Assembly (NCBI GenBank): GCA_009746045.1
Contig: RPFO01000670.1
Span: 1,263,954 to 1,327,953, forward strand
DNA length: 64,000 nt
Origin: Mesostigma viride
Lineage: Eukaryota; Streptophyta; Mesostigmatophyceae; Mesostigmatales; Mesostigmataceae
Direction of reading: 5' to 3'
The notes under the pieces are model-generated. The model was not told the origin of the DNA, did not search any database, and saw only the letters and a list, made by a program, of their open reading frames with translations. Of this stretch, positions 49,390 to 59,565 are shown piece by piece (within the stretch, counting starts at the first letter, position 1; the number at the start of each line of letters is the position of its first letter). The translations under genes were made by a program, and so were the position numbers.

Positions 49390-49640
49390 CCAGGGTCAAG
49401 TCGTCGTCCAGCGTGTCAGAAGCGAGTCTCCGAGAGCTTCTTGCGGCATTTAAGGAACGACAGCTTGTCCGCCAGGTGAGGAGCACAGGTGCCGGGCCAG
49501 CTAGCCTTACCCCGCGCGCGGGGAAGGCGGACAACCGACATGTCCAGCTCACCAGTGAGTTGCATGGGGGCAAGAATGGCGCGCTTAACCCTTAATTTGT
49601 ACTGAGTCCGTTTTCGTGGCGCCAGTTGAACTCGCGCCAC
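49390..49640 (-). pseudogene. L1-ORF1-like C-terminal fragment
   Basis: The minus-strand frame includes VQLAPRKRTQYK, ELDMSVVRLPRARG and LSFLKCRKKLSETRF. These resemble QLEPPERTEYG of the fragment at 53520-54460 and ISFLRRRKRLEKTPF of the fragment at 47700-48501. A short relic only. Confidence 0.4.
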
Positions 49641-50267
49641 TCTAACGGACTGAGTTTGTGGCAGAACCAGGCGCCGCGCCAAAAATAATTCAACGGTCAA
49701 ACCTGGGGGGATCGAAAGATCTAGACGTAAGCTATGCCTGGCACTATTCAGACCGTACTTTGGACAACTGGCCAGGGAGATATACTCAATCAAAGTTGGG
49801 GGGGTACCATGGTCAAACGGGACCGACGTGAATGAAAATAATTGACTTCCGCGGCTATGGCGGTGCAGGCAAATGACTGGTACGATCTCGAGCATGGCTT
49901 GGAATTTTGAACTCAAATCTTGTAGTAAATATTCTTGAGTGTTATAAAGGTTATATCTCTGGCCGTGAAGCGTCTGGATGTGCGCAAGTATGTCTCTAGG
50001 TTCTAATCGGTGCGGCAGATCCTGTCAGCGGTCAGGCGGTGACAGTGCGTATGCTACCTGTTGTTCGGCAGCAAACGTCCATATATTTGCGCGTGGATAG
50101 ACTTGTTACGTTATTCTTGACATGTTTTATTAGCGATGACGGCCAGGAAAGGTTCGAGGCTATGTCCGTGAGGTGGGAGTGATGGCTCCCGCACAGCAGG
50201 TAATCTGCGGTTTCGACCTGGTACGTATTAACATGTTAGCGTTTATACATTACAGTACCAAGTCGTC
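49641..50267. other. No gene recognised
   Basis: Unremarkable sequence between the ORF1 relic and the foldback element. Open frames lack recognisable domains. Confidence 0.5.
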
Positions 50268-50760
50268 GGCCGGGCCCACTTCAAATGTTCCGAAAAGTGT
50301 GACACTTTTGGTCGTTTTTTTTACTTTTTCGACGATCGTCACTCTGCAGAGTGATTCGTCGTGCGAAATCGTGCGAAATTGTGCGAAATTTGCTGAAATC
50401 GTGTGAAATTTGCTGAAATCGTGCGAATTTGTGCGAAATTTGCTGAAATTGTGCGAAATTTCATGTGAAAAATGTCGACGGTAAAAAATTTTGATGTGCA
50501 CAACGTGTGTGAATTCATGCGAAATTTTGTCAAACGTCACTCCCCAAAACGACCCTTGGTTGAAATCCATGCGAAATTGTGCGAAATCATGCAAAATTGT
50601 GCGAAATCGTGCGAAATCGTGCGAAAATGTGTGAAAATTTTGCGAAAATCACGCGAAAATCACGCGAACTCGTGCGAAATTTTATTTTTTTTTTGCGAAA
50701 AACGACCAAAAGTGTCACACACTTGGCTTGGACGGCGGAACATTTGAAGTGGGCCCGGCC
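50268..50760. mobile_element. 493-bp foldback/MITE-like element with TGCGAAAT-type internal repeats
   Basis: Ends are inverted repeats of about 60 bp: both start GGCCGGGCCCACTTCAAATG when read inward and share GTGACACTTTTGGTCGTTTT further in; the right arm carries about 10 extra bases. Both sides are flanked by CGTC (50264-50267 and 50761-50764), a likely 4-bp target duplication. The interior is a degenerate direct repeat of GTGCGAAATT/C, broken by TTTGCTGAAATC. No protein-coding potential beyond repeat-derived frames. Superfamily not recognised. Confidence 0.75.
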
Positions 50761-53519
50761 CGTCCTATCATTTATAAACTAGTTGTAGACATGTAATCGA
50801 TGGTTTTTGCTTGTCGTTTTGTTGCTTTAGTGCTTGTACGCGTTCGCTTGTGATGGTTTGGGAATACCACTATGTCACGCAGATTTTGGACCAGATTTGA
50901 ATGCTATTAGCTGAGGCTTCAACGAAACCAGTGAAGTAGCGTTTGGTATTGTCTCTAAACATTGTGGGCTTGATAACGGGATGCTTTTCCCTGCACAGAC
51001 ATAGCGAGACAAGTGGTTTTCTGGCCTGCTCTAGGCATTGCTTCTTGGTTTGCTGGCCCAAGTTATCCTTCTGCTTGTGCGTCCATAATGCATGCAAGAA
51101 ACATGAATGGCCAGGGCCTGCTTGCATGGAAGCATAACCAGGTTAGTTCTTTTGTTTTTTCTATCATTGCCAATCATTGGAATTGCTTTATAGTGTGTTG
51201 GATGCATTGATAATGTAGCTCCTTGTGAACCTGTTATACGCTTGGTTTGGGGCCTTGGCACAAGCTTTATACTTGTTGTATAGCATGCTGTTGTGACTTT
51301 TAAGCTGGAAACGTGTTTGGGAATCCATGTGTGGCCATCTATGATGTTTTGTGCCACGTTGGAATTGAATGCCTATACGGTAGTGCTAGCAAGACACCCC
51401 AAAATAACTGCACCCGTTATAACGGTCTGAGCTATTTTGGGCTGTATGCTAGCTAGCCTGTGCAGTTCTATGGCATGTCATGTTGTGAATGCATCTATGG
51501 CATGCCTGTTGTCCATCTTCCCAGTAAAAGTCCTAAATTTAGGACCAAGTGGAATTAAAAAATATATATGCAAACATTAAAATTTGACCCTGGCATTCGT
51601 GCCCATGACAGATAACACACTTTTTTAGTTTCTATCAAAAACCTGGGGTCAAATAATTACATTTAGTGCATGAATGGGCCCTGCCACCTGCCAGACCTCA
51701 AAGCGCGAATTTGGCCAAAATGTGGGTTTTAGGACCATTAGGACCAATTATTGTCAACGCATGACCATGCTATCCACACGGTCCCTTGAGCATCTTACAA
51801 GCGCTAGGGGACCCTACGAGGCCTTGGGATGGCGGGGCAGCGTATAACAAGGCCATACCCTGCTGTGGCTGCCTCTATATATACGCGTGATTAACGGTGT
51901 CACAGATGGTGCAGGTAATGCAATATAGGGTTGCATGGTTGCTGAGGTTGCCCGGCTTGAACATGGCCCACCCCTTGCGGTAAACTTTCTCTAAGCATAT
52001 GCCAAACCTTCTTTGACATCACGGACATGCTGGCCACCACCCAGCGATGAAAAAACATTGCATTTGCATTGCAACTAACACATGAATGCAGCCAAATCAA
52101 GTTACAAAACAACGTTGTGCTAACATGCAACGCTTTGTGAGCGAATTCAGGGTGCATGTAACACGTAAACCATACTGTATATACTGTCTGAGAACACCCT
52201 GAACGACTGTAGGCCATAGGACCATGGTTTATAACTAACACATGTGTAAAACTGCTCTTACGCATGTGTGTTTTAGCTGCAGCGGACGACGAAGATAGAG
52301 ACGTAAAAAATTGTATGACGTAAACCAACTATGTGTGACAGTTATGTGCACAGAGAGCGTCCCCTCTTTTTAGGCATAGCTGGCTGACTCAAAACACCAC
52401 GACAGCGTTGCCAGTTACACTCATGATCTAGGACAACCCGGCACTTACCTGCTACTTACGTCGCCTCATTCCAGATGGTTGCAAAAAAGTCGCTGAAATC
52501 CGCAGCGAGGTCAGCTTTCCGAGAGCTGAGCGCACCAAAGCTGGCCAACCGGTTCGACAATGATATAAACCACGCTTGTGCTGCGTTCTAGGTCCGAGAA
52601 ATACCGAAAGTGAAGACCTATAAGGTGCGCTCGCTGCCCAGCCTGAACGTCCCTAAAACATGGTCGACAATGGAAATCGGGCAAGAATATCACGGCCCAG
52701 GCGCTCCCATGTCAAATACTCCGTTTCTAAACTCCAGACTATCATAAAAATCGTCCACAAAAATTTCCTGGCTTGATTCGCACCACCATTGCTAATACAC
52801 TAACATGTTTGTGCCAAAATCGACCCTCCGCGAGCAGGCGATCTGCGACCCATTTGTGTTGTGCCGCTGTGCTACAGCGCTACACATAAAAACTTGCGCA
52901 GAAAATATTCACAGCCTTTAAGCATAACTAACAACCTTTCGTTTTTGCTACTGGGCGCCCGAAATGATAAACGCACGTGAAAACGCCGGCCACGATTGTC
53001 AGGTCGCCATATCCACCTCACTTCATTCCCGCACCCAGTTTTTCGCTCCAAAATCGGTTATATTTTTGGTCGAGGTACCTACTTTCCCGCCATTATACCC
53101 GGTACCCGGGTACGGAATCCGGGTACCATGTGCCGGTACCACGGGTCGGGTACATCATGCCGGGTACGGTCCACATGGGGTACGGTCCATATAGTGACAC
53201 CCCCCCCCCGGTACCTCGGTTATAGTGACCCCTAGGACGATTTAGGACAAAGTCCTAAATTTAGGACCGTGGGATGATTATTTTAAACTCCCCTCAAAGG
53301 GCCAGGGTCGGCAGATTTTGAGAAATGGTCCATATTGCATTATATATCTCTTGAACCCCATCTGCACCGTACCACCTTGGGGGGGGTGCTATTTATAGCA
53401 GCTGTGGGGCATAGATATGTGACCAATGACATGACCCCAAAGTTATTTGATATAAAAGCATCCTTGGTTCCAAGGGTGGGCCAGAAAATGTTATTTGGCT
53501 AGATACTCTCATACTTACT
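50761..53519. other. No gene recognised; two copies of a palindrome and a GGTAC-rich patch
   Basis: AT-richer sequence without recognisable exons. A frame at about 51013-51140, followed by a GT, is exon-like but matches nothing I know. GTCCTAAATTTAGGAC occurs at about 51529-51544 and 53251-53266. Positions 53090-53225 are rich in GGTAC/CGGGTAC motifs. Confidence 0.5.
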
Positions 53520-54460
53520 AAGATGCCCATACTCAGTCCGTTCTGGTGGTTCCAGTTGACACAATTGAAGGGTTAAATGCCTCAAGGAGGCTCGTGGAGG
53601 TCTCACCTGCCGGCTGGTCGAGGTGCTTGACGATGACATTGTGGCTGCGCTTGTCGAGCTCGGCCGCCTCGCGAAGGTCGAGGGCTTGTTGCTTGAGTTG
53701 TGCTGCCGGCCGCGATGGTGGAGGTCAGGTGGAGGTGGTATGATGATGCTTAAGCAAGTCCGCCCAGGTGGAGGGAGCATCACCGGCCGGGCCAGCAGGT
53801 GCCGGCTGGGCAGCAATGTCCTTCACTGCCTGGGCGGTGAGGCCGGCGGTGTCATGCAAGCACTCAAGGGCGGTGGCGGTGGCTTGAAGGCGTTCGGTTG
53901 GTCGAGGTCGAGGAGCTGGGCTGTGATGTCGGCGGTGGAGGCGGAGATGGCAGTGGAGGTGGAGGCGGCGGCGGTGGAAATGTGAGGAAGTTGAGTAGCC
54001 AGCGTGCCACCCATTGCTGCTACGTCGGCAGCAAGGGGGGTCACGTGCTGCTGAAAGGCTTCCGCGAGGATGGAACGAAGTGTGGGGGCGGAGATGGATG
54101 GAGCCCAGATCTCGCCGTCGGAGCGCTGGAGAAGGGAGTTGAGGATGGCGTGCTGGAGTTCGGCCGCGGGTTGGCCCAGTCGTAATCATCGACCTTGAAA
54201 GGCCGGGGCCGAAAGCTCGCGGGTTCTGAGGGGCGTGAAGACCCTCCTGCTTTGTCGGCTGAGCGGGTGCGCTTGGGGTCAGGCGATGCAGGTGGCGAGG
54301 CGTTAAGCCCGGGAGGTTGCTGGACGACCACCAGTGCACGGCTAGTGTCACCGCTGCCTGCCGGACCTGATGGCGAAGCTGCAGCCTGAGCTGCAGACGT
54401 ATTTTCATTGCCGAGCGCAGCCGCCAGGCTGCGTTGCGTCGATGCGCGTTTGTTCGCCAT
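53520..54460 (-). pseudogene. L1-ORF1-like gene, N-terminal to RRM part, decayed
   Basis: Begins MANKRASTQRSLAAALGNEN. A Ser/Pro-rich N-terminus (to 54041) is followed, in two further frames, by an Ala/Thr-rich helical region (ATQLPHISTAAASTSTAIS; DITAQLLDLDQPN), then GLTAQAVKDIAAQPA and STWADLLK, which match the + strand fragment at 47700-48501, and finally residues resembling LDLREAAELDKRSHNVIVK. The gene stops at about 53520 without the C-terminal domain. At least two frameshifts. Copy B of the repeat segment lies directly upstream on the same strand and may be its 5' UTR. Confidence 0.5.
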
Positions 54461-54757
54461 ATATTGCGTAATAGCGTCGGAAAATTATATCAGCATGTGC
54501 GTCTTAGAAAGACAAAGCGATTGTGATATTCACGGCTAAATTCGGTGCTCAAACGTGAAAGTTATGAGCTCCGCCGTCAGCCATGCATGGCTATACCTCG
54601 TGGCTCGTGATGTAGCACATATTCCCGTGTGATATATGTGTACGTGCCTATGACGTGCCACACCCCAGATGATGCCTAGCTTTATTTACTTATGCTGCGC
54701 CCATGCGGGGAGTTACTCTCTACTACTAGTAGCTAGCCTTTGTATAGCCATGATGAT

Positions 54758-55425
54758 TGTTACGTCCCGGCCCTTTTGGACGGACGTAACAATGGAATAA
54801 ATTATGTAGTTTGACTTGTTGTCATAGTCCGTAGGACTTTGGGACTCATTTCGGGACTTAATGTGGGAATTGTCCCTTGGTCAGGACTTTTGTATGGAAC
54901 TATGACAGTTTGTGTGATTCGGACCAGTTATTTTGGGCCTAGGTTGTTGTATGCGTGTATCTTCTAGGGGCCGGTGCAGTCGCGCCGAGCTGCGTACTTT
55001 GTAGCTAGTTGAGATATTGTACTCATGCGTGGATTCTGTAGGCGAGGGTCGATGTCGACCCGAGGATCTTGTGTGGACTGCATGCTTTGGAAGGTCGGCG
55101 CCATGTCGGCGCCCCTTGCCAGCGTAGTGGCAGACCTAGGTGAAATTGGTCCGAGGACGAGAGTCTCGTCCTCTTGGTTTGATGAATGATAAGTGCGAAT
55201 ACGCCTACACATTAAACCTGGGGCAACTATCCATTTGTAATTGGTATTGCTAGCCATTATAAGTGTGTATTAATTAGCTTGGCATCAAGTCGCGGTGCCA
55301 GATATCTCACGACCCCAGTCGTGAAGCGCAATCTGCATTAGGCCACCTTGAATCTTCCTAATTCCGGCATGGTAGATCTTTCGCTACGTAGCTCAGGCTA
55401 GGGGTGTCTGGGCTGGGACGTAACA
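54758..55425 (+). repeat. 5' LTR (668 bp)
   Basis: Direct copy of 63128-63795, TG...CA ends extended as an inverted TGTTACGTCCC/GGGACGTAACA. A 97-codon minus-strand frame present in both LTRs has no recognisable domain. Confidence 0.95.
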
Positions 55426-55426
55426 C

Positions 55427-55440
55427 TGGTTATCGGAGGA
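55427..55440 (+). promoter_or_regulatory. Candidate primer-binding site
   Basis: TGGTTATCGGAGGA begins one base after the LTR end; TGG is the expected complement of a tRNA CCA tail. The matching tRNA was not identified. Confidence 0.45.
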
Positions 55441-55534
55441 AATGTGCTGGAAAGGTTAGCTAACTCTCGCGGAGAGGGTTAGTGAGCCAATTAGGATACC
55501 AAGACGAAGCTTGGCGTAGGTAGAGGTTCCGGAA

Positions 55535-55738
55535 TTCAACGATTGCTGTCAGGCCGGCGGCCAGCCCGTAAAGGGATTCAACGACGACCTAGCAGCAAGC
55601 GGCCAGTCTGGGATACTCGGCGGGGCTAGCAATAGTCCTGTGGTGAGGTGCTGTCAACGATAGCGTTCAGCTCTCCTGTTTTCAACGACACCTAGTGGCG
55701 GCCAGGGCTTGCCTTCAACGACACCGGGTGGCGGCCAG
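55535..55738 (+). repeat. Four-copy leader motif TTCAACGA...GCGGCCAG
   Basis: Copies at 55535-55564, 55577-55606, 55681-55705 and 55714-55738, all opening TTCAACGA and ending GCGGCCAG with variable middles. They lie in the untranslated leader between PBS and first ORF, where packaging or dimerisation signals are found in retroelements; that role is a guess. Confidence 0.6.
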
Positions 55739-56171
55739 TTCAGGAGGGATTAACGTCATTGAAGATGGTACGTCCCCTAGTTAGAATTCTTTCTTTACAA
55801 AGCTATGCCTGCTGAAGGCTAGCTGGCGAGCTTGCTCTCTATCCGGGAACGCGCGCGCAGGGGGTTTATGTTATATGTTGTGTCTCTATAGGTTGTAAAT
55901 GTTGTTGGTGCCCATGGACGTCGCGGAGACGGACATTCGTTGTTGACCTGCAAGGGGTCGTGGGGGGTGGATACCGTCTGGCTGTTGCCGACTGTGTTGA
56001 CGGTGTTTACCTCCGTGTGTGCGTATAGCCCGTTCCTGCGGAAGGCTCGGGCGTGTGCTGTGTTATACTCCGTGCTCTCTCTCCTCGTTTGTTTAAGGTC
56101 ACTGCATTAGAGGTAGCCTGGGTTTCCCCTTTCTCTCTTGCTTGCAAGCCGCTGCCAGACTATGATGTAAC

Positions 56172-56510
56172 ATGCCACGACGTAAAATAAACAAGGGTGG
56201 ACAGTCTGGATTTCCTTACTACGCAGTAGCTCACGACGGGGATAAGGGTAGGCCTGCTATATTCTACAGCTGGAAGACTTGTGAGGAGCATATTAAAGAT
56301 AAGATATTGTCCCAAGGCTCTAGTGCTAAGTGGAAAGGGTTTGATAACATTACAGAGGCAGATAGGTTTGTTAGGGAACACATGCCATTGCCTGAGGGGA
56401 TGCACACCACACGTGAATGCTCCAAGCCACCCACACTCAGCAGTCAGGGGGAGGGGACAGCAGTTACAGTGACTTTCTCTCAGCTGACCATTGGCCCTAG
56501 CAAGCAGTAG
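56172..56510 (+). CDS. RNase H1 N-terminal (viroplasmin-like) domain protein of the LTR element
   Basis: Intact 112-codon ORF. Residues about 14-70 show the hybrid-binding domain pattern: FPYYAVAHDGDKGRPAIFYS, W-K-T-C-E at the position of the conserved SW-EE helix, AKWKGFDNITEADRFVREHM in place of the usual YKKF-SLEEA. This is the fold found at the N-terminus of eukaryotic RNase H1 and in caulimovirus viroplasmin. No RNase H catalytic domain is attached. It precedes Gag by 132 nt in the same orientation, as in the decayed element at 45982-46385. It probably binds RNA:DNA hybrids or dsRNA during the element cycle (inference). Confidence 0.7.
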   Translation: MPRRKINKGGQSGFPYYAVAHDGDKGRPAIFYSWKTCEEHIKDKILSQGSSAKWKGFDNITEADRFVREHMPLPEGMHTTRECSKPPTLSSQGEGTAVTVTFSQLTIGPSKQ

Positions 56511-56642
56511 AGGAGACCAGTACTAGGGAGTAGTATTAGGTTCCACAGTTATAGCTCTATAGCACGTGGTTGCTCTCTCTCTTTCTCTCTCTTCCTTCCT
56601 GGGGAGGTGTTGCCTGCAGTGTAAGGTACCGGTACGAGCACC

Positions 56643-58757
56643 ATGCCCACACGGTCCCAAACAAGGAACGCCAGAGATACAGAGGAAGAGGCTAGAGAAC
56701 GAGATCTAGAGAATACAGAGATAGAACCGGTAGACAACCACGAGCACGGTACAGAGGGTATAGAGGTACCACTGCACGTCCAAGCAGGGACAGGTACAGG
56801 TGAGGTCATGGAGAGACCTGCGGAAGGCTCCCCACGATCCAGAGATCAGAACCCTAGGTTCCCAGCGGATGGGGACATTATAGACGCCTTACCCAGGCAG
56901 AGAGATGACAGAAACGACCGAGAGAGGCTCCAGCAGCAACAGCAGCAGCAGCCCCAGCAGCAGCAGCAACAGCAGCAGCAGCAACAGCAGCAGCAGCAAC
57001 AGCAGCAGCAGCAACAGCAGCAGCAGCAACAGCAGCGGCAGCGGCAGCAGCAACCGCAGCAGCAGCAACAGCAGCAGCAGCATCAGCAGCAGCAACGGTC
57101 ACCACAGCAGCAATGGCAACAGCAGCAACCCCAGACGCAGCAGCAACAACCCCAGACGAGACCACAATGGTTACCACCTGATCCAGAGCAGCAGAGAGAT
57201 GAGAATGAAGATACCCTGCACTACCGCCGTCAGCTACCAGTCACCGGGCGGCCCACGCATCCTTGGGCAGGTCGGGGGCGGCCCCAAGGACCTCCACCGG
57301 GCCCCCCACACCGGGGCAGACGCAGAGTTTCCTTCGGCAGCACGTCCCTGTTACCCACGGCGTTATGGTATTCGGACGAGGAAGGGGAAGTCCCAGGGGC
57401 AGACGGCGAGTTCGATGACCTGGAAGGGACTAACGAGGCGGACGAGGGATCTGTCACGCAGGGCCCGCCCGTTGGTACTCATAGACCACGGACCAGCCCA
57501 GAGGAGACCCGGAGCAGTGTCACCACCCGCGACGAGGAGACTCACACGCCAGCCCAGCGCCTGGCTCCTCAACCGCAGCGTCCGCGGGTGCTTGACCGAA
57601 GCGCGGTCCCCTCGCCTGCGCCTGCTGGCAACCTCAGTTTCAGCAGGGTGGCACTGGATGACCCGGGATACGAACACCCCTCGTCGGTACAGGTGCGCCG
57701 GACACACGGCACACCGGACAGATCCGGATCTCTCCCGCGGTCGCAGCCTCCAACATTCGGCTCCATCTCCTACAGGGAGGTCGGTGGGCCTAAGCTTAAC
57801 ACGGTAAAGGCCCCACCGATGCCTACCTTCAAGAATGTACCCAAGCTGCACGCGGATATGAAACCGCGAGAGGTCGACGAATGGGGACGCATGTGGCAAC
57901 AGCAGTATACCGTGTGGTGCAATCACAACAGCTGGGAACTGGCCACCTGTGATTTGATCCCGCATGTGGTTAACACCTGCATGGACCCCTCGGTGGTGAG
58001 CATCCTGAACTGTGAGAGCATCGCATCCCAGTCATACCCACAGACCGTGGAGGAGCTGATGGACCGGGTGCGCCGCAAGCTGATACCCCCAGACGCGGAG
58101 CTCCACGAGCGGATCGCTTTCGGCAAGCTACGCCAGGGGACCACCCCATATCGCGAGTTTCTGTCCAAGTTTGAGTCCAGCGCCGCTTATCTAACCGACA
58201 TGACCTGGTACGAGTACAAGAGCAGGTTCATCGAGGCACTCTGTCCCGAGCTGCAGGACGAGGTATTCAAGCACTACGCTGAGGTCCCTTGGGAGGAGTG
58301 GGACATCTTGAATATCCAGAGGTATCTTCTGCAGGTGGCCGACGTCGTGGCTCGCGGGCGCGCACCATCGGTGCGTCGTTTCTTCCGATCAGGTCCCCCG
58401 CACGACGGCGAGGGGAACGAGGACTCCCCCGATGACCTGGAGGACGGGAACGCTGACCATGGCCTCAACGCCATCGACGCGAGTAAAGCCCGTTGCTTCA
58501 TGTGCTTTGAGGTGGGTCACCTCAGGCGCGACTGCCCCAAACTCCGTAGCAGGCACGCTGGACGTGGCACGGGGGAGACCGAGCCCAGGTTTTCAGGCCC
58601 GGCGTTCGGCAGTCGCCCGGACTCCTCCGGCCCAAGGGACAAGCCCCGCAACGCGGACGAGCGGGCGCCAGCAGGCCCGGCAGTTCACGACTCAGCACCA
58701 GCAGCCGCGGCCGCCAGCGATGAGTTCTACCAAGGGCGTGCTGCGCGCGGTCAATGA
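56643..58757 (+). CDS. Gag protein of LTR retrotransposon
   Basis: Intact 704-codon ORF. Residues 1-95 are charged and probably disordered. Residues about 96-180 form a Gln-rich tract encoded by CAG/CAA. Residues about 385-560 are the capsid-like Gag domain (PTFKNVPKLHADMKPREVDE; LNCESIASQSYPQTVEEL; GTTPYREFLSKFESSAAYL; FIEALCPELQDEVFKHYAEV). One CCHC zinc knuckle, CFMCFEVGHLRRDC, lies at about 618-631. The C-terminus is Gly/Pro/Arg-rich. Gag assembles the cytoplasmic particle and binds element RNA through the knuckle. The frame stops before any protease, which lies 550 nt downstream, so no Gag-Pol fusion frame is visible. Confidence 0.85.
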   Translation: MPTRSQTRNARDTEEEARERDLENTEIEPVDNHEHGTEGIEVPLHVQAGTGTGEVMERPAEGSPRSRDQNPRFPADGDIIDALPRQRDDRNDRERLQQQQQQQPQQQQQQQQQQQQQQQQQQQQQQQQQQQRQRQQQPQQQQQQQQHQQQQRSPQQQWQQQQPQTQQQQPQTRPQWLPPDPEQQRDENEDTLHYRRQLPVTGRPTHPWAGRGRPQGPPPGPPHRGRRRVSFGSTSLLPTALWYSDEEGEVPGADGEFDDLEGTNEADEGSVTQGPPVGTHRPRTSPEETRSSVTTRDEETHTPAQRLAPQPQRPRVLDRSAVPSPAPAGNLSFSRVALDDPGYEHPSSVQVRRTHGTPDRSGSLPRSQPPTFGSISYREVGGPKLNTVKAPPMPTFKNVPKLHADMKPREVDEWGRMWQQQYTVWCNHNSWELATCDLIPHVVNTCMDPSVVSILNCESIASQSYPQTVEELMDRVRRKLIPPDAELHERIAFGKLRQGTTPYREFLSKFESSAAYLTDMTWYEYKSRFIEALCPELQDEVFKHYAEVPWEEWDILNIQRYLLQVADVVARGRAPSVRRFFRSGPPHDGEGNEDSPDDLEDGNADHGLNAIDASKARCFMCFEVGHLRRDCPKLRSRHAGRGTGETEPRFSGPAFGSRPDSSGPRDKPRNADERAPAGPAVHDSAPAAAAASDEFYQGRAARGQ
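56925..57130. repeat. CAG/CAA repeat encoding poly-Gln in Gag
   Basis: About 60 codons, nearly all CAG or CAA with a few CGG, CCC and CAT. Antisense poly-Ala and poly-Leu frames are shadows of it. Confidence 0.95.
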
Positions 58758-59310
58758 GATCGAGGCTCATCGACTAGCCTCCGGACAGCGTGCGACCTTT
58801 GAGTCACCAGCAGTGGCCGGTTACGAGTTTGCCGCTGGGAAGTATACTATAATATATATTATATAAGTATATTTAAGTAATAATTATATTTTTATAATAT
58901 GTTCACTCCGGTGCGCTTTTCCAGTCCTAGTGGCTGGCCACCTTAGCCATTCTGAGAATGCCCACCTGTGTAGGGCAAGGGGGGGGTGTCTGTTTTGCCC
59001 CACATCTGTACCAAATACCAAGGGTGCATTGGTCCTGCACAGTAGCAGGTCACCCTGTTATCATGATGTCAGTAGTACGAAGGGTGCATTGGTCCTGCCA
59101 GTAGCAGGTCACCCTGTTATCATGCTATCAGCAGTAAGGGGGGTGTTTGGAATCATACACTGACCCCATGCATAGACGCCGTTGGCGGTAATGGGAAATT
59201 ACTATTAGGCGTCTAGCACTAGTGGTTTTATATAGGGTACCGTTGGCGGTAATGGGATATTTTATATATGAGATTGTAATAATATATTCAGACACGGCCA
59301 ACCAACCGTC
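58758..59310. other. AT-rich spacer between Gag and protease with a tandem duplication
   Basis: Positions about 59020-59127 contain two copies of AAGGGTGCATTGGTCCTGC...AGTAGCAGGTCACCCTGTTATCATG. CCGTTGGCGGTAATGGGA occurs twice (about 59179 and 59242). No coding feature. Confidence 0.6.
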
Positions 59311-59565
59311 ATGGATGTCAAGTTTTTGGTCGACACAGGCGCTTCCACGTCCTTCATCAACGCGGCACTGGTGCGCCGGCTGGGCCTGACGCACAGCCCC
59401 CACACCGGACGGCCGTGCATCTGACCCACTCGGATGGTCGCCAACACCAATCGCCCGGTCTGGCAGATATCAAAGGTGTGCTGCAAGGCACCCCGTTCGA
59501 CCTGGCTGCGACCATCGCACCGCTGGGCGCAGCGGACATCATCATTGGGCTCGACTTTGGACGCG
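59311..59565 (+). pseudogene. Retropepsin-like aspartic protease, frameshifted
   Basis: The first frame reads MDVKFLVDTGASTSFINAAL and onwards: the DTGAS active site followed by the usual helix. It hits a stop after about 36 codons. A second frame, starting near 59400, continues ADIKGVLQGTPFDLAATIAP and ends AADIIIGLDFGR, the conserved ILGLDF-type strand. The two frames together cover one protease domain, so a single frame change has inactivated it. Confidence 0.65.

Noticed and set aside
54964-55257. 97-codon antisense ORF present in both LTRs
   Set aside because: Its presence in both copies only reflects LTR identity; no recognisable domain, so not counted as a gene.
56878-57177. Poly-Ala and poly-Leu antisense frames
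   Set aside because: Shadows of the CAG/CAA tract in Gag.
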